Origin: an uncultured Cohaesibacter sp.
GTDB taxonomy: Bacteria; Pseudomonadota; Alphaproteobacteria; Rhizobiales; Cohaesibacteraceae
DNA length: 64,000 bases
NCBI RefSeq assembly: GCF_963682185.1
Contig: NZ_OY821667.1
Span: forward strand, 726,109-790,108
Direction of reading: 5' to 3'
Part shown: piece by piece, positions 36,934 through 45,798 of the stretch
Position numbering within the stretch: position 1 is the first letter of the stretch
How the letters are laid out: each line of letters opens with the position of its first letter
Made by a program: the position numbers and the translations under genes
The notes under the pieces: model-generated
The model's input: the letters and a program-made list of their open reading frames with translations, nothing else
Databases searched by the model: none
Told to the model about the DNA's origin: nothing

Positions 36934-38283
36934 TTATGCGCCGGCGTTGCAGGTGCCAAGCGATGCGTCATCGCCCCCGAACATCGGGTGGTTCGGCGGA
37001 TATGTGACATGATCAACCGGAGTGACTTCAACAATTTCCAGCGTGTCATAAGCGGTTGTCGGGTTCTGCGCACCACGCACGACCAGCACGTCCTTGAAGC
37101 ACTGGTGGTCTTCCTTGCGATACATGGTCTTGCCGTTGCCCAGCCCGTCAAACTCGAAGCCTTCCAGCGCTTCAGCAACACCGCAAGGATTGAAGGTACC
37201 GGCACGTTCGCAAGCATCTGCATAAAGCAGAACCTGTGCGTAGCAGGTCTGCGCAGAGTTGGACGGCGGACGGCCATATTTCTCGCCGAAGGATTTCACA
37301 AAGGCCTTGGAGCCTTCATTCTGCAGCTGCCAGTTATAGTTCATCGAACCGAGCACGCCCTTGATGTTGTCGCCAGCACCCGCGGCCATCAATTCAGAAT
37401 AGAGCGGAACGATGATCTTGAAATCCTTGCCATTGACCATCTTGTCAAGCAGGCCGAACTGAACAGCGTTGGTCAGAGAGTTGACCATGTTGCCGCCATA
37501 GTGGTTGAGAACCAGAACATCTGCGCCAGCATTGATCACCGGAGCGATGTAGGACGAGAAGTCCGTCGTGGCGAGCGGTGTCAGCACGTTATTGACGGTC
37601 TTCCACCCCATGGCCTCGGTGGCAGCCTGCATGGATTCCTGCTGCGTCCAGCCCCAGGTATAGTCAGCGGTCAAGTGATAGGCATTGCGATCCGTGCCAA
37701 GCTCCTTGGCCAGAATCGGAGCCAGTGCAGCCGCCGACATATAGGCGTTGAAGAAGTGGCGGAAGCCGTTGGCTTTTCGGTCTTTGCCGGTGGTGTCGTT
37801 GGAGTGCGTCAGACCAGCCATGAAGATGACGCCGGCTTCCTGACAAAGGCCCTGAACAGCAACAGCCACGCCCGAAGATGATCCGCCGTTGATCATGATC
37901 GCACCATCTTTTTCGATCATGGAACGGGCAGAAGCGCGGGCCGCATCTGATTTGGTCTGCGTGTCACCGGTGACGAATTCAACCTTCTTGCCCAGGATGC
38001 CATTGCCCTTCAATGCCTTGGAGGTGAAGGTATTGAGGCAACCGCCGTCGCCTTCGCCATTGAGATGCTCCACGGCAAGCTTCTGCGCCAGAAGCTCATC
38101 AGCGCCTTCATCGGCATAAGGACCGGTTTGCGGTACGTTAAAACCAAGTGTCACGGTGGACCCCATCGGTGCATTGGTAAACGCGTTTGCTCTGCTCGTA
38201 AAAATGGTTGGCATGGCCAAGCCGGCACCGACAAATGCACCGGTCTTGATCAAACCACGACGTGAAATCGTAAGTTTGGTCAT
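36934..38283 (-). CDS. ABC transporter substrate-binding protein, branched-chain amino acid/amide type
   Basis: 449 residues. A Tat-like signal (TISRRGLIKTGAFVGAGLAMP) is followed by a type I periplasmic-binding fold: VTLGFNVPQTGPYADEGADEL, VEFVTGDTQTKSDAARASARSMIE and MINGGSSSGVAVAVQ. It is larger than LivJ (about 345 mature residues), nearer to amide/urea or aromatic binders, so the substrate is open. First gene of the liv-type operon. A strong GGGAGGAA ribosome site precedes it. Six Cys in the mature part are unusual for this family. Confidence 0.85.
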   Translation of the reverse strand: MTKLTISRRGLIKTGAFVGAGLAMPTIFTSRANAFTNAPMGSTVTLGFNVPQTGPYADEGADELLAQKLAVEHLNGEGDGGCLNTFTSKALKGNGILGKKVEFVTGDTQTKSDAARASARSMIEKDGAIMINGGSSSGVAVAVQGLCQEAGVIFMAGLTHSNDTTGKDRKANGFRHFFNAYMSAAALAPILAKELGTDRNAYHLTADYTWGWTQQESMQAATEAMGWKTVNNVLTPLATTDFSSYIAPVINAGADVLVLNHYGGNMVNSLTNAVQFGLLDKMVNGKDFKIIVPLYSELMAAGAGDNIKGVLGSMNYNWQLQNEGSKAFVKSFGEKYGRPPSNSAQTCYAQVLLYADACERAGTFNPCGVAEALEGFEFDGLGNGKTMYRKEDHQCFKDVLVVRGAQNPTTAYDTLEIVEVTPVDHVTYPPNHPMFGGDDASLGTCNAGA

Positions 38284-38310
38284 AAATTCCTCCCAAAGAA
38301 AAATAAGTGG

Positions 38311-38363
38311 CCAACTCTACTCAAAGCGGCCGCCCCGTAACCCACTCTCCTCAAAGCGGCCAC
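38311..38363. repeat. Tandem 30-bp-period direct repeat in the leader of the binding-protein gene
   Basis: CCAACTCTACTCAAAGCGGC at 38311 recurs as CCCACTCTCCTCAAAGCGGC at 38341, exactly 30 bases later with two differences. Each copy holds TCAAAGCGGCC. It lies 28-80 bases before the start codon of the binding-protein gene, so it may be a regulator site or an RNA leader element. Confidence 0.55.
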
Positions 38364-39233
38364 GGCGTCTAACTTAGACTAAGTAAACGTACTGAGAGTT
38401 TGATTAGATACACCATAGTACTTTTGTTCATCAGCCAAATGACTTAACAGTATATACATCTCATTATCGGAAACAAATCAGTCATTTAACCCAATCCATC
38501 CAACAAATAAACTAAAGCTTATACATCGAATTGATCATATATTCTTATTAATCAGAAACTGATAAAAGTCTAAACAGATTAGGAAGAGTTTTTACTCAAT
38601 CATAGACAGAAAAAACACGCACAAAAACAATAGGAAGGGACTAATTTCCAGACGAGCAGTCTCATTTATTGTTTTGAAGTAATGATGCAATAACTACTTT
38701 CATAAAACATATCGAGGTAAGCCCAAACACCCTTCCTCTCAGAACCGGCACGAAATGCAGAATCGAGAAAACGGACAGAGCACGTCAATCTGCTCAAAAC
38801 CTTATTTTAAAGCAAAAAACACTCCATCCGCGCACGATGTCTCTGATACGCCAACAGCAATTTTTTACCCTCGAATAGCAAATGAGTCTCGTTGACACAT
38901 TGTGCGTTAAATCAATAAGTTATACTTAATCAGGGTCATTCATCAGACCTAGGTTATCCAATAGAGGCCACTGAAGAGTCGAGCCACAAGCTCCTCTTAG
39001 CCAAGGCTGCGTAGAATCGGGAATGGCCCTCTTGCGTGAGAATGCTGGAGCGCAAAATCGAGTTCGATCTCATTGCCTGTGACTTGGAACACAAATTGGT
39101 GGCACCAAAAAGATAACCAAATCAGAAAGACCCACATTCGCCGCGCATGACCGTCAGGCTGCAGGCCTTCTTTCTTGTTGGGAGGCTGTTTCCTGTCGGC
39201 TTCGTCGATAATGGAAAATGAAATGAGGACCCC
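38364..39233. other. 870-base gene-free stretch before pduS
   Basis: AT-rich, especially 38400-38720. No ORF with coding character, no tRNA and no clear terminator. A short open frame at about 39041-39115 (25 codons) has no support. It should include the promoters of both the leftward liv-type operon and the rightward pduST unit. Confidence 0.55.
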
Positions 39234-40589
39234 ATGGCAACAACAGAACAGATCAAGGAGTTTGGCATCGTTGGGGCTGGCGGAGCAGGTTTTCCCACTT
39301 ATGTAAAACTGGGCAGCGAAACGGAAATATTCATAGTCAATGCAGCCGAATGCGAACCGCTCCTACACAAGGACAAAGAGCTGCTGCGTCTCAAGAGCGA
39401 GATATTCTTCAAGGGGCTTGTAACCTGTCTGGATCTGACCGCCGCCCAGCGGTGTATCATCGGGGTCAAGGCGAAATATACCGACCTGATTACCCATCTG
39501 AAAGAAACCAATCCAGCACCCGACCGCATCGAAATCATGGGCCTGCGCGACTTCTATCCCGTAGGAGATGAAATCACCCTCATTTATGAAACAACCGGTC
39601 GCATCGTTGCCCCCAGAGCCCTTCCAAGCAGTCAGGGGGTTATCGTCAACAATGTCGAGACGATCTACAATATCGGCCTTGGCACGCCTCTGGTGACCAA
39701 ATTCATCACCGTCGGTGGCGATGTTCAACAGCCCGTCTCGGTGGAAGTGCCCATCGGCATGCCCTTCCGCGAAGTGATTGCTCTGGCCCACCCCAATCTG
39801 AAGGGCGCAGATCTCGCCCATATGGAAGAGGACTTCGCCGTTATCGTTGGAGGCCCCATGATGGGTAAACTGGCGACCAGCCTTGATGAGCCGGTTACCA
39901 AGACCACTGGCGGCTTGTTGGTTTTTGCCAAAGACCACCCTCTCATCCAGCGTTTCCAAACGGCAGCGCAGGAAAAACGGGTCAAACGGATCGGCAAATC
40001 CGCTTGTGATCAATGCTCAATCTGCAGCGAACTATGCCCGCGCCATTTATTGGGTCATCCCGTCGAGCCCCACAAGGCCATGCGCAACTTGATGTTTTCG
40101 TCCTTCGCCGAGGGGACAGATCAGGCGCTTGCCATTCTGCCGCACACCCTGGCCTGCGCAGAATGCAACCTCTGCACCCTCGTCTCCTGCCCTGAAGGGC
40201 TTTATCCGGCACAGATTACCATCGCGAGCAAAAAACAGGCCATGGCCGCCAAGGCCACTCTTGACGCTGCCAATGAGGACAAGGCCCATCCGCTGATTGA
40301 CTATCGCCGCACGCCGGTGAAAAAAATCATGACCCGGCTGGCGCTCGATCGCTTCCAGAACAAAGGCGCCTTATCAGCCTTCGCCCTTCATCCCAAACAA
40401 TTGACCATCCGCACCAGTCAGCATATTGGCGCCCCGGCCACGCCCATGGTGACAACAGGCGACAAGGTCACCCGATATCAGAAGATTGCCTCGGTCGGAG
40501 ACAAGCTGGGTGCTGAAATCCACTCCCCCGTTGATGGACAGATAACTGCGGTCAACGATAGGGAAATTGTTATAGCCCCCTTTGCCTGA
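39234..40589 (+). CDS. pduS: Corrinoid reductase PduS-like, RnfC-related iron-sulfur flavoprotein
   Basis: 451 residues, the length of Salmonella PduS. N-terminal nucleotide/flavin motif GIVGAGGAGFPT (residues 11-22), RnfC-type core with SLBB region (about 165-190), then two 4Fe-4S sites: C258-x2-C261-x2-C264-x3-C268 and C308-x2-C311-x2-C314-x4-C319. The C-terminal biotinyl/RnfC-like barrel (AEIHSPVDGQITAVND) is complete. In propanediol microcompartments PduS reduces cobalamin for adenosylation and docks on PduT. pduT follows 61 bases later. No diol dehydratase, adenosyltransferase or other shell gene is nearby. An RBS GAGG precedes the ATG. Confidence 0.9.
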   Translation: MATTEQIKEFGIVGAGGAGFPTYVKLGSETEIFIVNAAECEPLLHKDKELLRLKSEIFFKGLVTCLDLTAAQRCIIGVKAKYTDLITHLKETNPAPDRIEIMGLRDFYPVGDEITLIYETTGRIVAPRALPSSQGVIVNNVETIYNIGLGTPLVTKFITVGGDVQQPVSVEVPIGMPFREVIALAHPNLKGADLAHMEEDFAVIVGGPMMGKLATSLDEPVTKTTGGLLVFAKDHPLIQRFQTAAQEKRVKRIGKSACDQCSICSELCPRHLLGHPVEPHKAMRNLMFSSFAEGTDQALAILPHTLACAECNLCTLVSCPEGLYPAQITIASKKQAMAAKATLDAANEDKAHPLIDYRRTPVKKIMTRLALDRFQNKGALSAFALHPKQLTIRTSQHIGAPATPMVTTGDKVTRYQKIASVGDKLGAEIHSPVDGQITAVNDREIVIAPFA

Positions 40590-40650
40590 TCCCTGATCGC
40601 TCGGTTGCAGGAAACAACAAACAGAACAGCAGAAAACAAGGAATGCCTTC

Positions 40651-41205
40651 ATGCCACTCGCCATCGGAATTTTGGAACTCTCCAGCATTGCAGCCGGATA
40701 TCTGGTACAGGACGGCATGCTCAAGGCAGCGGATGTGAAACTGCTGGTCGCCCGGACCATCTGCCCGGGCAAATATATGATCGTGGTTGGTGGCAATGTC
40801 TCTGCAGTCCAGACCGCGCTCGATACGGGCGAACGCCTTGCTGCCGGCTTTCAGGTGGACAAGATATTCCTGCCCAACGTCGATCCTCAACTATTCCCGT
40901 CCCTGACAGGGTCAGTCGAACTGCCACAAACCAAGGGCAAAGCCCTGGGCATCATCGAGACTTTCTCCTCGTCAAGCATTGTATGGGCGGCCGACGCTGC
41001 GGCCAAAGCGGCCAATGTCACACTTCTCAGGGTCCATATTGCCATGGCAGTAGGCGGCAAAGGCTTCCTCCAGCTATGCGGCGATGTCGGCGCCGTCAAA
41101 GCCGCCATTGCAGCAGGCATAGAAGAAATCAAGGATGCCGGCATCCTTGTCAATCATGTGGTCATTTCCAACGCATCCGAAGAACTGTTCAAGGAATATA
41201 TCTAG
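40651..41205 (+). CDS. pduT: Bacterial-microcompartment shell protein PduT-like, tandem BMC domain with Fe-S cysteine
   Basis: 184 residues, same length as Salmonella PduT. Two BMC folds: about 1-90 (AIGILELSSIAAGYLVQDGMLKAADV) and about 95-180 (ALGIIETFSSSSIVWAADAAAKAANV..GDVGAVKAAIAAG). C38 in VARTICPGKY is at the exact position that in PduT holds a 4Fe-4S cluster at the centre of the trimer pore. It therefore most likely forms the trimeric shell tile that moves electrons across a shell. It is paired with pduS only, with AAGGA 9 bases before the ATG. Whether this cell builds a shell depends on genes outside this window. Confidence 0.9.
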   Translation: MPLAIGILELSSIAAGYLVQDGMLKAADVKLLVARTICPGKYMIVVGGNVSAVQTALDTGERLAAGFQVDKIFLPNVDPQLFPSLTGSVELPQTKGKALGIIETFSSSSIVWAADAAAKAANVTLLRVHIAMAVGGKGFLQLCGDVGAVKAAIAAGIEEIKDAGILVNHVVISNASEELFKEYI

Positions 41206-41554
41206 CAGCAACCTGCCAAGTGCCTGACATCATCCAACGGTGAGCTAGAACAAGCGTGCCTCTCATTCCATCCAGAAAGGATGATTTGGATGGAAGGCCG
41301 TGCGGTCGTGCCTTCTCTTTCTGCGTTGCGTCCAAGAGCTTAAAAATCATCTGGCATCACCGTGGCCCTCGGTTTGATGATAAAAGCCTTAAATGACAAT
41401 TGTCGTGACGCCGCGATCTGCCTAAACTTATCCATGAACGCCTGCCCGCAGGTTGATTTGCCTATAAGCCAGATCTTATAAGAGCGTTCAGCGCCCTATT
41501 CTCAAGCGCAATAGCAAATTTTATTACTCTTTTTTCCAAGTAGCATTGATCACC
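41206..41554. other. Gene-free stretch after pduT
   Basis: 349 bases; contains the hairpin TTCCATCC (41266-41273) / GGATGGAA (41288-41295), followed by a second small stem AAGGC/GCCTT (41294-41314) and CTCTTTCT. Together these may end the pduST transcript. The rest is unremarkable and AT-rich just before the sulfotransferase. Confidence 0.5.
41266..41321 (+). terminator. Possible terminator of pduST
   Basis: An 8-bp perfect stem with a 14-base loop (41266-41295), then AAGGC..GCCTT and a pyrimidine-rich tail TCTCTTTCT. No clean T-run, so this is tentative. Confidence 0.4.
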
Positions 41555-42418
41555 ATGGACCATAGCCCCCACAAGCCCTTTCTTGACAAATTGACGCCGA
41601 ACCAAAACGCAAAATTCCTTCAAGAAGCGATCGAGACCCATCCCGACCACTTCCCCAACAAAGAAGCGGCACGGGATTTCTTTCTTCAGATCATTTTTCC
41701 GCCTTCCATGCGCTGGGCTTTTATTTCGACAGGCAAGAATGCCTCAACCTCGGTTCTGAACTGGCTATTCGAGCAGGAATTCGGAGTGCCGCTCACGGTC
41801 AAGGCAGAGCATCCCATAGACATCAATCCTGCCTCGGAAATCCACACTCTGCCAATCTATGGCATATTCTCCCGCGCTCTGTTGCAGGGCTATAATATGG
41901 AGCATTTCAAAGCACCCGAGCGTTCCATGGAGCGCCTTTGCGTCGTGCGCAATCCCTTCGAGCGCGCAATATCGGCCTTTCTCTATCTTTGCAAATCGCA
42001 AAAGCAGGAGAGCCGCTGGTTCGCGCCGGATCGCTTCAAGCTCAATGCCTTCTTCCGTTTCGATTGGGAAAAAGACATGGATACACCCAAAGGCTTTCTG
42101 CTTTTTCTCAATTACATCCAGTGGCAAATCGAGCTTGAAGGTGCCGACGCCGTGAATGGTCATTGGCAACCACAATATACCTTCATCAAGCCCGATCTCT
42201 TTGAGCCAACAATCATCGGCCGGATGGAAGATATGGACAGCTTTTATGCCGAAGCATCAGAGAAAATCGGATTTCCAAACCCATTGAGCCCAAAACAGAA
42301 AAATACCCAGACAACGCAAGCCCAGAAAGCCGACCTCTTCAAGTTCTATGACAGCGCTGAAGCCCGCGATCTGTGCAGCCAGATCTACAAGCAGGATTAT
42401 GAACATTTCGGCTATTGA
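41555..42418 (+). CDS. Sulfotransferase family protein (Sulfotransfer_2-like)
   Basis: 287 residues. FISTGKNASTSVLNWLF (about residues 56-72) is the 5'-phosphosulfate loop that binds PAPS, and CVVRNPFERAISAFLYL (about 129-145) is the 3'-phosphate site. The enzyme would move sulfate to a carbohydrate or other hydroxyl. No signal peptide or membrane anchor. ATG 41555 is used; an in-frame TTG three codons earlier is possible. A second, broken sulfotransferase follows, which suggests a sulfation locus for a surface glycan. Confidence 0.78.
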   Translation: MDHSPHKPFLDKLTPNQNAKFLQEAIETHPDHFPNKEAARDFFLQIIFPPSMRWAFISTGKNASTSVLNWLFEQEFGVPLTVKAEHPIDINPASEIHTLPIYGIFSRALLQGYNMEHFKAPERSMERLCVVRNPFERAISAFLYLCKSQKQESRWFAPDRFKLNAFFRFDWEKDMDTPKGFLLFLNYIQWQIELEGADAVNGHWQPQYTFIKPDLFEPTIIGRMEDMDSFYAEASEKIGFPNPLSPKQKNTQTTQAQKADLFKFYDSAEARDLCSQIYKQDYEHFGY

Positions 42419-42507
42419 ATGGTCAGATCCGCCCCTTTGCGTTGTCGCGGGATATCCAAGACGTCCCGCATGCAAAATGCCAAAGACTTGAAGCGAAAGT
42501 AGATAGA

Positions 42508-43218
42508 TTGAAAAAACTAATCATACATATCGGTGTTCATAAGACCGGGACGACCTCCTTTCAGCACATGTAAAAAGTGAATCAAAAGCAGCTAATAGAA
42601 AACAACATTCGGCCGCTTTTTGAACTGGGTCCCAAGAATGTTCGCACATATAACCTGTTCAACCTCTCACATCTGCATTTACGAGCGTCCCTTAAAACAG
42701 GAGCACGCCTTAGGGGCAATGTCCCCGAGCGAAAAGAACATGAAAAAGCAGCCTTTGAAGACAACTTTATAAAAGCAATAAATGGCTATCCTGAAGACAC
42801 CATCATCGCATCGGCTGAAGGCTTTTGCTTTATGAGAGAAAGCAAGGAAAAAGAGAAACTGGCAAACTTATTCGCCCAAATAGACAGGGAGATTGAGTTT
42901 CTGCTCGTTTGGCGCCATTTGGTCAGTTGGAAGGAAAGCTGGGAAAACCAGCTGCATACTGGAGCCAAGATTGCAGATCTCTCGGTTAGTTTCCCTGCAG
43001 AAGAACGCATTGATGCTGAATGGTATTATGACACAGACGCCATTTTGAATTTCTGGCAAGAGCTAGGAAAAGTGCACACATTTCAGTATGAAGATTACGA
43101 CAACATCTGCGAACCATTGATGAACTTTTTGGGATTATCAATGCAAGATCTTGTGAAGGTCGGGCGACGTAACAAGAGAAAAGAGCTGCCCTCTCGATTA
43201 GTTGCTGAGCGGCAATAG
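42508..43218 (+). pseudogene. Sulfotransferase-like gene interrupted by an in-frame TAA
   Basis: Reading from TTG 42508 gives KKLIIHIGVHKTGTTSFQHM, the typical PAPS-loop start of sulfotransferases, then TAA at 42571-42573. The same frame stays open for another 214 codons to 43218 (ENNIRPLFELG.. .. HTFQYEDYDN..MNFLGL). One base change (TTA to TAA) would explain it, restoring ..QHML-KVNQKQ. Without the N-terminal loop the downstream part (GTG 42577) should be inactive. A sequencing error or stop read-through are the other options. Confidence 0.72.
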
Positions 43219-43281
43219 AGTTTCCCGTTCATCTGACAACACCAGTGGTTGTTCCACCCGATAAAGCTCTGTCCCATAAAA

Positions 43282-43317
43282 AACGCCCCTTTGCTTGAAA
43301 CACAAAGGGGCGTTCAT
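43282..43317. terminator. Bidirectional terminator before the amino-acid ABC operon end
   Basis: AACGCCCCTTTG (43282-43293) and CAAAGGGGCGTT (43303-43314), 9-base loop; T-run on the right (CATTTTTC) and A-run on the left. It ends the leftward ABC operon and the rightward sulfotransferase relic. Confidence 0.92.
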
Positions 43318-43364
43318 TTTTCAAACAACAAACCCTGCCGCTCATCGGCAAGGTCAATCCCGTC

Positions 43365-44213
43365 TTAGTAGACGGTCACGTCAAAGCCGAACCATTTGAT
43401 GGACAGGTCCTTGATGGTGCCGTCATCACGCGCAGAAGCAATGGCCTTGTCGAACATGGCCTTGAGGTCGTCGGAGCCTTTGCGCATGCCGATGGAGCTG
43501 CCTTTGCCCAGAATACCACCCTGGAAACGCGGACCAGCCAGAACCATGCCTTTGTTGGCAGGGTCTTTCATCGCCGTAGAGATATAGGCAGTAGACGCCA
43601 TGATGGCATCAACACGACCGGACATCAGATCCAGATCATGTTCCTGCGTTTTGCCATATTCGCGGATTTCAGCCACGTCAGCCAGATTTTCCTGCAAAAA
43701 GCGCTCTGCAATGGCAGAAGACTGCACACCGATGATTTTGCCTTTGAACATCGGCTTGATTTCTTCGATGGCTTTTTTGGCTTCTTCCGGCTTGGAAGCG
43801 AGCGGGAAGACCGTACCTTTGAGCGGCAGATCGACGAGATCGGAATCAGACAGGACGCCGAAGGTCTGACCGGTAGAGCCGTAAGGAATCGAGAAATCGA
43901 TCACTTCAGCACGTTTAGCCGTTGCAGACATACCGGACATGATAACGTCAAACTTGCCAGCATTCAGCGCAGGGATAATGCCCTTCCAGGACTGGACAAC
44001 CCATTCACATTTCACGTCCATGCGCTCGCACAGAATGTTGGCCAGATCAATTTCAAAGCCTTCCAGCGTGCCGTCAGCCTTGGTGGAGTTCCACGGAGGA
44101 AAGGCGCCTTCGGTGCCCAGTTTGACAGTTTTCCATTCTTTTGCCATCGCAGGGCCAGCCACCAGCATTGCTGCGGTCATAGCCACCCCGAGAAGTCGAG
44201 TCCAGACTTTCAT
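43365..44213 (-). CDS. Polar amino-acid ABC transporter substrate-binding protein
   Basis: 282 residues. Signal peptide MKVWTRLLGVAMTAAMLVAG with cut after AMA (residue 24). Family motifs: GTEGAFPPWNSTKADGTLEGFEIDL, WDGIIP-like SWKGIIPALNAGKFDVIMSGMS and ATAKRAEVIDFSIPYG. It resembles lysine/arginine/ornithine or opine binders. ATG 44213 has GAAGGGA before it; a longer in-frame start lacks a signal. Last gene of the five-gene leftward unit. Confidence 0.9.
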   Translation of the reverse strand: MKVWTRLLGVAMTAAMLVAGPAMAKEWKTVKLGTEGAFPPWNSTKADGTLEGFEIDLANILCERMDVKCEWVVQSWKGIIPALNAGKFDVIMSGMSATAKRAEVIDFSIPYGSTGQTFGVLSDSDLVDLPLKGTVFPLASKPEEAKKAIEEIKPMFKGKIIGVQSSAIAERFLQENLADVAEIREYGKTQEHDLDLMSGRVDAIMASTAYISTAMKDPANKGMVLAGPRFQGGILGKGSSIGMRKGSDDLKAMFDKAIASARDDGTIKDLSIKWFGFDVTVY

Positions 44214-44281
44214 TTCAGTTTCCCTTCTGTTGTGAATCCCGACCATCTATAGCGGAGGGTCGGAGCTTTTGACTGCCGCCG

Positions 44282-45064
44282 TTAGCCGGCAATAAATTTC
44301 TGAAAACGTTCGTTACTCAGATCGTTAAAGAGAGCATCAGGGCTCCCTTCGGCATCGATCTGCCCCTGATGCAGGAAGACGACGCGGTTCGAGACATCCC
44401 GTGCAAAGCTCATTTCGTGGGTCACGACCAACATGGTACGGCCCTCTTCTGCAAGGCTTCTCATCACGCGCAGCACCTCGCCGACCAACTCGGGATCAAG
44501 AGCCGAGGTCGGTTCATCAAACAGCAATACATCTGGATGCTGAGCCAAGGCGCGCGCAATGGCGGCACGTTGCTGCTGCCCACCGGAAAGATGGGAGGGG
44601 TAGAAATCCCGTTTGTCGGCAATACCGACCTTGGCGAGAATATCCTGAGCTTCCTCGATGCAGTCTTTTCTGTCGCGTCCCTGCACATGGATCGGCGCTT
44701 CGATCACATTCTCCAGAATGGTCTTGTGGGACCAAAGATTGAAGGATTGGAACACCATACCAACACGGGTCCGCAACCGATCCACCTGCTTGCGATCAGC
44801 CGGTTTAACCACGCCCTTGCGGTCGGTCACCAGCTTGATGGTTTCCTCGCCAACAGTCACGGTGCCTGAAGTCGGGGTTTCAAGCATGTTGATACAGCGC
44901 AACATGGTGGATTTGCCCGAACCGGAGGAGCCGAGAATAGACACCACCTCGCCCTCGTGGGCCTTCATGGTAACGCCCTTGAGCACTTCGAGATCACCGA
45001 AATACTTGTGCAGATCGGTCAGGCTGACAGCCACAGGGCTGTTTTGAGAGGCAGAACTGGTCAC
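44282..45064 (-). CDS. Polar amino-acid ABC transporter ATP-binding protein
   Basis: 260 residues. Walker [11 protein letters not shown]-loop [11 protein letters not shown], signature [15 protein letters not shown], Walker [16 protein letters not shown]-loop VTHEM. The [17 protein letters not shown] stretch is typical of the HisP/OccP group. Overlaps the upstream permease by 4 bases. Confidence 0.93.
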   Translation of the reverse strand: MTSSASQNSPVAVSLTDLHKYFGDLEVLKGVTMKAHEGEVVSILGSSGSGKSTMLRCINMLETPTSGTVTVGEETIKLVTDRKGVVKPADRKQVDRLRTRVGMVFQSFNLWSHKTILENVIEAPIHVQGRDRKDCIEEAQDILAKVGIADKRDFYPSHLSGGQQQRAAIARALAQHPDVLLFDEPTSALDPELVGEVLRVMRSLAEEGRTMLVVTHEMSFARDVSNRVVFLHQGQIDAEGSPDALFNDLSNERFQKFIAG

Positions 45065-45798
45065 GAGATTTCTCCAGCAGATTCATTTTCAAGGGCAAGC
45101 ACTTTGGTAATGCGAGGCTCGCGCAAATGCGGCGTCAGCTTATATTCAAATGCCATGATGATGCGGGTGAGGATAAAGTTGATTGCCAGATAGATAGCAC
45201 CGGCAACCACAAAGACCTCAATCACCCGATAGGTCTCGGAAACCAGCTTGGCGGCAAGACCGGTGATTTCCATGATGGTGATAATGGATGCCAGAGAGGT
45301 CGCCTTAACCATCAGGATCAGCTCGGTGCCATAGGCCGGCAGAGCCTGACGGATGGCCAGCGGCAAGACAATGCGGCGGAACAGCTTGAAGCCCGACATG
45401 CCACAAGCGCGCGCCGCTTCCACCTGACCATGAGGGACAGACAAAAGCCCGCCACGAATGACCTCACTGGCATAGGCCGCCGTGTTGAGCGTCAACGCGA
45501 TGATGGCGCACCAATAGGGATCACGCAGGAAAGTCCAGGCAAAGGAATGACGCACCGCAGGAAACTGGCTGAGCCCGTAATAGATGAGGAACAGCTGCAC
45601 CAGCAGCGGCGAGCCTCGGAATACGAACAGATAGCCCCGAGCAAACCAGTCCAGAGGGCGAATACCCGAGAGCCGCATCATCGCCAGCCCTAGAGCGATA
45701 AAAGCCCCAAGGAAAGTGGAAAGAAACGCCAATTGCAGAGTGAGCGGAATGCCGGGGATCAGGGTGACCAGCGACTCCCAGAAAAATTGCATATCCAT
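45061..45798 (-). CDS. Polar amino-acid ABC transporter permease (HisM/OccM type)
   Basis: 245 residues, about five membrane spans. [28 protein letters not shown] at the start; [19 protein letters not shown]-type loop [28 protein letters not shown]. Partner of the HisQ-type permease; start and upstream stop overlap (ATGA). Confidence 0.91.
   Translation of the reverse strand: MDMQFFWESLVTLIPGIPLTLQLAFLSTFLGAFIALGLAMMRLSGIRPLDWFARGYLFVFRGSPLLVQLFLIYYGLSQFPAVRHSFAWTFLRDPYWCAIIALTLNTAAYASEVIRGGLLSVPHGQVEAARACGMSGFKLFRRIVLPLAIRQALPAYGTELILMVKATSLASIITIMEITGLAAKLVSETYRVIEVFVVAGAIYLAINFILTRIIMAFEYKLTPHLREPRITKVLALENESAGEIS

Noticed and set aside
38967-38973. GCCACTG upstream of pduS, a short piece found in cobalamin riboswitches
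   Set aside because: The other conserved blocks (upstream GGTGCC-type and downstream B12-box) are not present around it, so the match is likely chance.
39041-39115. 25-codon open frame before pduS
   Set aside because: No ribosome site and no recognisable protein; length is expected by chance.
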